Source of the DNA: Desulfofustis sp.
Lineage (GTDB): Bacteria > Desulfobacterota > Desulfobulbia > Desulfobulbales > Desulfocapsaceae
Reading direction: 5' to 3'
Length of the DNA stretch: 13,435 nt
Assembly: GCA_029287755.1 (NCBI GenBank)
Contig: JARFQM010000277.1
Location: 1-13,435 of the forward strand
In this document: positions 7,982 to 13,435 of the stretch, one piece after another
How positions within the stretch are numbered: position 1 is the stretch's first letter
How the letters are laid out: the number at the start of each line of letters is the position of its first letter
Made by a program: the position numbers and the translations under genes
The notes under the pieces: generated by a model
What the model was told of the DNA's origin: nothing
The model's input: the letters and a program-made list of their open reading frames with translations, nothing else
Databases searched by the model: none

Positions 7982-8237
7982 CTTTATTTAACTTGTTGAT
8001 CGTGCGGCTTGGGGATGCCAACACCGCTTCATAAGGGTACAGCGAATTTCTAGTGTGATATGAGACCTGTAAGAAGTTATGAGTATGATGACATACGACC
8101 CGAGGCACATTCTAACAAAATATTCACCCAATTGCCTGCGACAATGCAGCTTTCTATGATAATATGCATCAGCAGTGACTTGAAAGTAAACAATTCCTCA
8201 AATAATTGCGAACTATCTGTACATTTTTTGAGACATT

Positions 8238-8266
8238 TTGTACTCTAATTTTCAATCAGTCATTAT
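8238..8266 (+). promoter_or_regulatory. Candidate promoter of the GntR gene
   Basis: TTGTAC (8238-8243), a 17-base spacer and CATTAT (8261-8266) lie 17 bases before the ATG at 8284. The matches are partial (three and four of six), so this is the best candidate rather than a firm site. Confidence 0.3.
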
Positions 8267-8283
8267 AGAGAACCGGTTAAGCT

Positions 8284-8973
8284 ATGTCGATAACAGCACA
8301 TGTAGAAATAGATAGGGTTTGCAAAGCAATTTTTCAGGCAATTTTCGAAAGGCGATTAGAGCCCAACACTCGATTGATTGAAAATGAACTGGCGAAAGCT
8401 TTGTCATCAAGCCGGTCCAATGTCAGACAAGCACTGTTAGTGCTGGAACAGAGAAATTTAGTTCAGATTATTCCCAATAAGGGGGCAGTCATTGCCGAAC
8501 CTTCACAACAAGATGCTGCTGAAGTGTTCGCCGCCCGTCTCTGCATTGAATCAAAAATCCTTGATATCGTAATTGAAAAGGTAAAAGCTAAAGATTTAAA
8601 ACAACTTAGGTCCCATCTTAAAAAAGAAAAACAAGCCCGGGAAGAACAGCAGCGTCATACCCTTATTTATCTGACCGGAAAGTTCCATTTATTGCTCGCT
8701 GAGATAGCTGCAAACCAGGTCTTTATCGACTTTCTAAATCAGTTGATTGCCCGCAGTTCACTGATCTTGGAGAAATACGAAATTCAAGGCAAAAATAATT
8801 GTGCAGAGGAGGACCATTCGAAACTCGTACAACTTATTGCCGAGGGTGACCGAAAAAAAGCCCTGGCGCTGCTCACTAATCACCTAGAATCTATCGAACA
8901 AAATCTTAATTTCAAGCCAAGCATAAAGCCTGATGATCTGCAAGATGTGTTTGCCTCCATGAACCTCTCCTAA
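8284..8973 (+). CDS. GntR-family transcriptional regulator, FCD subfamily
   Basis: A 229-residue regulator with an N-terminal winged helix-turn-helix (about 10-72, with ENELAKALSSSRSNVRQALLVL as recognition region, then the wing around PNKGAVI). An all-helical FCD ligand domain covers about 78-207. H135, H178 and H200 match the three metal-binding histidines of FCD domains. The usual Asp four residues before the first His is Thr131 here, so metal binding may differ. FCD domains sense small carboxylates. It is divergent from the TRAP operon and convergent with puuE, whose stop is only 8 bases away. It probably represses both neighbouring operons through TTGT-N2-ACAA sites, with a ureide intermediate as inducer. 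The gene is visibly more AT-rich than the flanking genes, common for regulators. Confidence 0.9.
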   Translation: MSITAHVEIDRVCKAIFQAIFERRLEPNTRLIENELAKALSSSRSNVRQALLVLEQRNLVQIIPNKGAVIAEPSQQDAAEVFAARLCIESKILDIVIEKVKAKDLKQLRSHLKKEKQAREEQQRHTLIYLTGKFHLLLAEIAANQVFIDFLNQLIARSSLILEKYEIQGKNNCAEEDHSKLVQLIAEGDRKKALALLTNHLESIEQNLNFKPSIKPDDLQDVFASMNLS

Positions 8974-8981
8974 GGTGAAAA

Positions 8982-9899
8982 TCAACCGCTGTAGGGATGA
9001 TGCTCCAGCCAGTGGCGGGCAATATCGATACGTCGGCAGCACCACACATCATCATGCGACAAGACATAGTCCAGAAATCGCTCCAGCGCTTTGATTCTGC
9101 CGCCTTTGCCAACGAGACGGCAATGCAGACCGACCGACATCATTCGCGGTATTTCTTCTCCTTCTTCATACAACGCATCAAAAGAATCTTTTAAATAGGT
9201 GAAATACTGATCACCGCAATTAAACCCCTGACAAGTGGCAAAGCGCATATCGTTGACATCGAGCGTATAAGGCACCACCAGATGGGGCTTGTCCCCCACT
9301 TTAGTCCAGAAGGGGAGATCGTCATTATAATCGTCAGCATCATAGAGAAAGCCGCCATGCTCGACCACCAGGGCTCGGGTGTTAACTGACGTTCTGCCGG
9401 TGTACCATCCCAGGGGTGCTTCACCTGTCAATCGGCTGATTATTTCAACTGCTTTTTCCAGATGTTCTCGTTCGATATCTACCGGGACATCTTTATAGTC
9501 AATCCAGCGATATCCGTGTGCACAGATTTCATAGCCGGCTGCCATCGCCGCCTCGGCAACCGACGGATTTCTTTCCAGTGCCATGGCCACCGCACACAAG
9601 GTCAGCGGGATTCCTTTTTTCTGAAAGAGCCTGAACAGTCGCCAGACACCAACTCGGCTTCCGTATTCATAGAGCGACTCCATACTCATATGACGTTGAT
9701 TCTTAAACGGCACTGCACCTATTATTTCCGACAGAAAGCTCTCAGAAGCCTCATCACCATGAAGAATGCAGTTTTCTCCACCCTCTTCATAATTGAGAAC
9801 AAATTGAACAGCTAACCGTGCGCCGCCAGGCCAGTTTGCCTGTGGAGGATTGGGGCCATATCCTATCAGATCCCGCGGATATACTGCCGATGGATTCAC
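8982..9899 (-). CDS. puuE: Allantoinase, polysaccharide-deacetylase type (PuuE)
   Basis: A 305-residue enzyme of the NodB/polysaccharide deacetylase fold that opens the hydantoin ring of allantoin to allantoate in the cytoplasm. It has the PuuE N-terminus YPRDLIGYGPNPP (7-19) and QFVLNYEEGGENC (32-44). The fold-specific segments follow: EICAHGYRWIDY (124-135), GWYTGR (164-169), GLHCRLVGKGGRI (257-269) and RIDIARHW (290-297). It is unrelated to the metal-dependent amidohydrolase allantoinase AllB. The start is GTG with GGAGG eight bases upstream, and no better ATG fits. It is the last gene of the minus-strand operon, 37 bases after allA, and its end is convergent with the GntR gene with no room for a separate terminator. 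A cyclic-imide hydrolase role is the main alternative, but allA next door supports allantoin. Confidence 0.92.
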   Translation of the reverse strand: MNPSAVYPRDLIGYGPNPPQANWPGGARLAVQFVLNYEEGGENCILHGDEASESFLSEIIGAVPFKNQRHMSMESLYEYGSRVGVWRLFRLFQKKGIPLTLCAVAMALERNPSVAEAAMAAGYEICAHGYRWIDYKDVPVDIEREHLEKAVEIISRLTGEAPLGWYTGRTSVNTRALVVEHGGFLYDADDYNDDLPFWTKVGDKPHLVVPYTLDVNDMRFATCQGFNCGDQYFTYLKDSFDALYEEGEEIPRMMSVGLHCRLVGKGGRIKALERFLDYVLSHDDVWCCRRIDIARHWLEHHPYSG

Positions 9900-9936
9900 A
9901 GTTAATGCCTCCGGATGTGCAGGTTTAATAAATGGC

Positions 9937-10449
9937 TCAGATGGTTGCCTGATATTTCAAAATCCTTGTTTCAGACTCATTGAAGAACATTTCATCACAA
10001 TTGTTTTCTGGACCACCTCGGTCAATTACCAGAAAATCTTGCTCCTCGTCTAAACTGATCAGGGGAAAATGCCAGACTCCCCGAGCATAGTTAACCCCCT
10101 GCAAGCCATTTGTTATAAAAGCCGACAGATCTTCAGGACCTACAGATGTGCCCGAAGGCGCCACCACTACTAAAAATTTTTTCTTCTGCAATGAAATAAA
10201 GGCCTGACTTCCCAGCGGATGACGCTCCATCATGTGGATGGCGATCGGAAGCGGGCGCGGCTTACTGCGGAATATATTAATCAGAGGGCGCCCTCCTGAA
10301 CCAAGCACATCCACAGTGGCCAAATCATTATAACGAATTGCATAACCATCGTTGATAGCTATGGTCTCGACCGTTGCATCTGTTTCGATTACATCCCCAA
10401 AAGGTTCAAACTCATCGCGCGTAAGCGGCCTTGCCAGTAATTCATTCAT
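9937..10449 (-). CDS. allA: Ureidoglycolate lyase AllA
   Basis: A 170-residue cupin-like enzyme that splits (S)-ureidoglycolate into glyoxylate and urea. The family marks are RPLTRDEFEPFGDVIE at the N-terminus (7-22), INIFRSKPRPLP (57-68), MERHPLGSQAF (74-84) and GVNYARGVWHFPL (118-130), followed by FLVIDRGG (139-146). Length matches E. coli AllA closely. The start at 10449 has only a poor GGGG-type ribosome site upstream. A second in-frame ATG is not available nearby, so the call is kept. It lies between carbamate kinase (108 bases upstream) and puuE. The product urea implies a urease or urea loss elsewhere. The enzyme was formerly called ureidoglycolate hydrolase. Confidence 0.92.
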   Translation of the reverse strand: MNELLARPLTRDEFEPFGDVIETDATVETIAINDGYAIRYNDLATVDVLGSGGRPLINIFRSKPRPLPIAIHMMERHPLGSQAFISLQKKKFLVVVAPSGTSVGPEDLSAFITNGLQGVNYARGVWHFPLISLDEEQDFLVIDRGGPENNCDEMFFNESETRILKYQATI

Positions 10450-10557
10450 TATCTGCCCCGACTTTTCCTGACATTCATCCAGTTTTTGGTTGACGGCTGT
10501 TCCCTCTGCACTGCTCGAGGCCAGGGGTGTTCACTGCAGGTCCTTATGAACTGCAGA

Positions 10558-11520
10558 TCAATCGGGAAGGACATGAGTGCCCGTTTCCCCTTTAATTGCC
10601 GGAAGGGCCTCATTCAGGTGGCCAATAATTGCCCGCCTGCCCCCACCGTCGATAAACTTTATTACCGCCTCGATTTTTGGCCCCATGCTACCTGCGGGAA
10701 AATGCCCTTCTTCCAGGTACCTTCTCATTTGCGAAACACTCACCGTGTCCAGTTCCTGCTGGTCTGCTCTGCCGAAATTTATCGCCACTCGTGAGACTGC
10801 AGTCAGGATAATCATCTCTTCTATTCCAAGGACGTTGGCCATATGTGCGGTGGTCAAATCTTTATCAATGACTGCCTCCACGCCTTTACGAACGCCTCTT
10901 GCATCGCGAACAACCGGCACCCCCCCGCCTCCTCCGGCGATCACCACAGTTCCCCTGGAAGCCAGCACTTCCACCAGGGATATATCACAAATATGTTTGG
11001 GCCTGGGTGAGCCGACAACCATGCGCCAGCCGCGACCGGCATCTTCACGCATGGTCCAGCCGAGCGTTTCAGCCAACTGATTTGCTTCTTTTTCGGAATA
11101 AAAATAGCCGACGGGTTTGGTCGGATTCGAGAAACTGGGATCGTCAGGATCAACTTCCACCTGGGTTACCAAACCAACTACATGCCGCTGATTACCAACT
11201 TCACGCAAAGCATTCTCAAATGCCTGAACCAGGAGATAGGCGGTGACCCCTTGGGTATTGGCAACGCATATATCCAGGGACATGGGCGCTACCTTGTCAC
11301 GCGACAAAGCCTGACGCATGAGTACCTTCCCAACCCCGGGCCCGTTGCCGTGAGTAATGATCAACTCATTCACACCCTCCAGAATCGGTAATAATACCCT
11401 GGCAGTTTCACCGGCAATGGCAACCTGCTCCTCAGACGTACCTCGAATGCCGCTGGGATGTATCGCGTTGCCCCCGATTGCCACTATTAAACGATCGGGG
11501 ATCGCTCTTGGTAAGGTCAT
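10558..11520 (-). CDS. arcC: Carbamate kinase
   Basis: A 320-residue amino-acid-kinase-fold enzyme. In catabolism it converts carbamoyl phosphate and ADP to ATP, CO2 and ammonia. All main motifs are present: AIGGNA (14-19), THGNGPGVG (56-64), TKPVG (134-138), VVGSPRPK (168-175), AGGGGGVPV (195-203), DKDLTTA (219-225), GSMGPKI (277-283) and GETGT (311-315). AGGGGAG precedes the ATG. It follows the ATCase-like transcarbamylase by 78 bases in the same operon, the classic pairing in which the transferase runs phosphorolytically and the kinase harvests ATP. AllK, which works in allantoin fermentation in E. coli, is the functional analogue. No defects are seen. An arginine deiminase role is unlikely, since no arcA is nearby. 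Confidence 0.94.
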   Translation of the reverse strand: MTLPRAIPDRLIVAIGGNAIHPSGIRGTSEEQVAIAGETARVLLPILEGVNELIITHGNGPGVGKVLMRQALSRDKVAPMSLDICVANTQGVTAYLLVQAFENALREVGNQRHVVGLVTQVEVDPDDPSFSNPTKPVGYFYSEKEANQLAETLGWTMREDAGRGWRMVVGSPRPKHICDISLVEVLASRGTVVIAGGGGGVPVVRDARGVRKGVEAVIDKDLTTAHMANVLGIEEMIILTAVSRVAINFGRADQQELDTVSVSQMRRYLEEGHFPAGSMGPKIEAVIKFIDGGGRRAIIGHLNEALPAIKGETGTHVLPD

Positions 11521-11598
11521 CGAAAAACTCCCCTGGGAACTATGACAACAATTATTTAGTCAGGAAGACTCATACAAGGACTGCCGAAAAATCGTTGT

Positions 11599-12624
11599 CT
11601 AAATTCCGCAAATATTTGCCAGCAGAGACATGCGCAGCGGTATCGAAAATCCGATAGCTTTGAAATACACCTGGTGAGCTGTGTTATCGATGGCAAAGTC
11701 GAATTCGCCTGCATTTCTGGGCAAAGAATGAGAGATGCCGACTGTTCTCCCAGTCTTTTCTTGGATTCTTTCTAGTCCTTCGGCGGTAAAATAATACTCT
11801 GCCATCTTCTTTAAAAAGTCATCGCGTCCGGGATCCCCCTTCTTCACTGAACAACCGGGTAGATAGACATAATCTACGCCCTCATCAACGATCAACTCCT
11901 CCTGCTCACTGAGAGTCAGATCGTTCACCTCGGTGAAATTCGCATTCATGGCAATGAGTTTATCACGCACCACCTGCGGCGTTTCCAGTCCTGTGGTTCC
12001 GGAATATATTACCCTGGCGCCCATCTTGGCCAAGCCAAGGCCGAACGACTGTCCCGACCGTGCTCGGGACAGATCGGGGGTGGCGATCATGACCGTCATT
12101 GTGGTGAAATCGCCTCCGAGCGCCCGATACACTGCGTACATGTCCAGCAGCCCCTGAGTTGGGTGAGTGACATCACCGTAGCCGCCGCTGATAATCGGAG
12201 CGGAGTCAGCGCCCAGCTCCGCGATAACATCAATTACGCCCTCATCCGGATGCCGAAGAACGATAACGTTTGCATATTGGGAGGTTACCCTGAGAGAGTC
12301 ATACAAAGACTCGCCCTTGGCCGCGGATGAACTGACAAGTGGGTTGGACTCTGTAATAACGTCGCCGCCGAGCCTGTGCATCGCGGTTTCCATACTGAAC
12401 CTGGTGCGGGTACTCGGCTGGAAAAACTGCAGGCACATCACCTTTCCCTGAAGCAAGGGAATGCGGCTCCGCCAGAATGGCTCCAGCATCAGTGCCGTTT
12501 TAAAAACATTCTCCAGTTCTTCCGTTGAAAGATCGTCAATGAAGGTGAAGTGGCGCCCTTTTATACCTGTTTTTTCAACCTGGGCATAAATATCCATCGG
12601 TGCGAAGTCATTTGTCAAAGCCAT
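11599..12624 (-). CDS. ATCase-like carbamoyltransferase of ureide catabolism, candidate ureidoglycine or oxamate transcarbamylase
   Basis: A 341-residue member of the aspartate carbamoyltransferase family. The carbamoyl-phosphate site is intact: STRTR (71-75), the 80s-loop equivalent SSSAAKGES with K103, HPTQ (154-157) and R189, the counterpart of ATCase R167. The ATCase HPLPR motif reads HSLPR (299-303). The loop that in E. coli ATCase is TRVQKER, holding Arg229 and Gln231 for aspartate, reads LPGCSVKK (255-262), so the aspartate pocket is gone. The protein has about 30 residues more than the bacterial catalytic chain, mostly at the N-terminus. It lies between allE and carbamate kinase, with GAGGAGA before the ATG. 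ATCase paralogues in purine-degradation loci have been proposed as ureidoglycine carbamoyltransferases, and oxalurate phosphorolysis is the alternative. Pyrimidine synthesis is unlikely. Family certain, substrate inferred. Confidence 0.88.
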   Translation of the reverse strand: MALTNDFAPMDIYAQVEKTGIKGRHFTFIDDLSTEELENVFKTALMLEPFWRSRIPLLQGKVMCLQFFQPSTRTRFSMETAMHRLGGDVITESNPLVSSSAAKGESLYDSLRVTSQYANVIVLRHPDEGVIDVIAELGADSAPIISGGYGDVTHPTQGLLDMYAVYRALGGDFTTMTVMIATPDLSRARSGQSFGLGLAKMGARVIYSGTTGLETPQVVRDKLIAMNANFTEVNDLTLSEQEELIVDEGVDYVYLPGCSVKKGDPGRDDFLKKMAEYYFTAEGLERIQEKTGRTVGISHSLPRNAGEFDFAIDNTAHQVYFKAIGFSIPLRMSLLANICGI

Positions 12625-12661
12625 AAGTGTATCTCCTCAGCAGTAGAAGAAAGGGGGTAAA

Positions 12662-13143
12662 CTAGATTATCGCGTCACGGTTCATATCCTTGCTGTAGAT
12701 GTACCAGAAAGGTTCGCGTCCGGTAGTATAGGTGCCCTGTTGGGTGAATGGTCCAAACCAGATAAAGTCTTCCTTTTTGACCTGCAGCCAGTCCTCTCCC
12801 AGTAGATACATTCCCTGTCCCCCGAGAATGTAGGCACCATGCTCCTGGACGTGTGTTTCCACAAATGGATGCGACCCATCCGGGAGAAACTTCAGGGTGT
12901 GCATGTTCATGTCAAATGACGGGTCATTGGGAAGCAGGTCACGCAGGAATACGTTCTCCATCTCATCATAGATGACTTCTTCAATGTCGTTTATATCGCC
13001 GAATACAACCCATGGCCGCATGTCTTCCAGGGGTACGAAACGTTGTTCAGTGAGTTGATGACCCTGCCTTCAGGCGGTATCACCGTGTAAAGACCCGGCT
13101 TAACAACTGCTCTGCTTTCTAAAAAACCTTTGGGATACCCCAT
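12662..13143 (-). pseudogene. allE: (S)-ureidoglycine aminohydrolase AllE with internal deletion and frameshift
   Basis: AllE is normally a bicupin of about 260 residues that converts ureidoglycine to ureidoglycolate and ammonia. Here the gene starts well (AAAAGGAGG, then ATG at 13143; MGYPKGFLESRAVVKPGLY, then PPEGRVINSL). It then jumps near 13047 into a different frame that continues RFVPLEDMRPW, which in E. coli AllE lies about 95 residues further on. The N-terminal cupin is thus missing and the halves are out of frame. The first frame stops at 12991. The second, 119 codons from an ATG at 13021, holds the whole C-terminal cupin. Its ETHVQEH gives the Glu-His-His manganese ligands (E55, H57, H61), with the Gln near 95 and the active-site Tyr107 and Lys111. 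A shortened product from the internal ATG is conceivable, but its ribosome site is poor. An assembly error is possible. Confidence 0.82.
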
Positions 13144-13210
13144 TGCTTTCCTCCTTTTAATCTGCAACGTGAGTCCTGATTTGATTTTACAATACAATCC
13201 TGCATTATTT

Positions 13211-13239
13211 TTGTTATCTTTTTTTGTATTAATTGTAAA
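13211..13239 (-). promoter_or_regulatory. Candidate promoter of the allE operon
   Basis: On the minus strand TTTACA (13239-13234, five of six) is followed after 17 bases by TAACAA (13216-13211, three of six). The -10 match is weak, but the position of the -35 box inside the TTGTTTACAA operator copies the arrangement seen at the TRAP promoter. Confidence 0.35.
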
Positions 13240-13242
13240 CAA
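13233..13242. promoter_or_regulatory. Palindrome TTGTAAACAA, probable GntR operator of the allE operon
   Basis: A perfect TTGT-N2-ACAA palindrome, nine of ten identical to the minus-strand TRAP operator (TTGTTTACAA against TTGTTGACAA). It is nested in a longer, looser repeat, TGTATT ... AATACA. It lies 90 bases before the allE start and overlaps the candidate -35 box. Binding by the GntR protein encoded at 8284 is an inference. Confidence 0.5.
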
Positions 13243-13435
13243 TACATTCCAAAAAGTTCGACTCAATGGCAATGTCCAGGCCCTCAACCGAGATGAGATG
13301 GTACCGGAATCTGCGGTGAGATTCTGTAATCATTAAGATTACGACCTCTTTGCTTGACAATATTTAGAAGTAGAAAGTATCGGAAACAACTTGCACAAGA
13401 GTAGATTATTTCTCTTTTAAACATCTCCGAGACCA

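Larger units (their letters stand above)
7943..8283. other. Divergent regulatory region between dctQ and the GntR gene
   Basis: A stretch of 341 bases without a convincing gene. The left end holds the TRAP promoter and its operators. The right half is AT-rich. A 62-codon frame at 8060-8248 lacks a ribosome site and recognisable content, so I do not call it. A degenerate operator-like AAGTAAACAA is at 8184-8193, and a weak promoter for the regulator is near 8238-8266. No tRNA or riboswitch-like structure was recognised. Confidence 0.6.
13144..13435. other. Regulatory region upstream of the allE-led operon
   Basis: An AT-rich stretch of 292 bases without a gene. It holds the allE ribosome site, a candidate minus-strand promoter, the TTGTAAACAA palindrome, and two further TGTATTGT words near 13187 and 13242 on the minus strand. 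Near the right edge GTAATC (13326-13331) and GATTAC (13337-13342) form an inverted repeat with a 5-base spacer. A + strand frame at 13130-13336 has no coding signs. Confidence 0.5.

Noticed and set aside
10535..10556. Two CTGCAG words flanking 11 bases after the carbamate kinase stop
   Set aside because: They are short palindromic words without a T-run. A repeat or terminator role is not supported.
13021..13060. Programmed ribosomal frameshift in allE
   Set aside because: No slippery heptamer is visible at the junction, and the missing 95 residues would not be restored by a shift.
1..13435. Mobile elements, CRISPR array, tRNA or rRNA genes, phage genes
   Set aside because: No transposase, integrase, regular repeat-spacer pattern, or tRNA/rRNA-like segment was recognised anywhere in the window.

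Overview
The window reads as chromosomal DNA from a mesophilic, probably anaerobic Gram-negative bacterium. The codon style, the tripartite TRAP transporter, the YgeW-type carbamoyltransferase and the small GAF protein suggest a sulfate-reducer-like Desulfobacterota. That placement is an inference from gene content only. The theme is nitrogen salvage from purine ureides, with energy recovered through carbamoyl phosphate.

Left part: a GAF-domain protein on the + strand (95-724) is followed by a minus-strand block, listed here in transcription order. A zinc-ribbon threonine-synthase-like PLP enzyme (4865-3660) comes first, then a second fold-type II PLP enzyme (3644-2184), then the knotted carbamoyltransferase YgeW (2081-882). 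A stem-loop plus T-tract at 4921-4959 separates this block from the upstream TRAP operon. The grouping resembles the E. coli ygeW-ygeX neighbourhood, where an uncharacterised carbamoyltransferase also sits beside a PLP lyase, but the PLP enzymes here are different.

Centre: a minus-strand TRAP operon dctQ-dctM-dctP (7942-5044) is divergent from a GntR/FCD regulator (8284-8973). The TRAP promoter has a TTGACA box, a 17-nt spacer and TTTAAT, and is overlaid by two TTGTTGACA-type sites.

Right part: a second minus-strand operon holds a broken allE (13143-12662), an aspartate-transcarbamylase-like enzyme (12624-11599), carbamate kinase (11520-10558), ureidoglycolate lyase allA (10449-9937) and allantoinase puuE (9899-8982). 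Its upstream region carries a palindrome, TTGTAAACAA, that matches the TRAP operator. The GntR protein therefore probably controls both uptake and catabolism.

Model: allantoin is opened by PuuE. Allantoate is presumably processed by an amidohydrolase outside the window to ureidoglycine. From there carbon and nitrogen leave either through AllE/AllA (urea plus glyoxylate) or through phosphorolysis by the ATCase-like enzyme, giving carbamoyl phosphate that carbamate kinase turns into ATP, CO2 and ammonia. The AllE gene has lost most of its N-terminal cupin and its frame, which would favour the second, energy-conserving route. The ATCase-like enzyme has lost the aspartate-binding Arg/Gln loop, as expected of a different substrate. 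The YgeW/PLP block is the least understood part.
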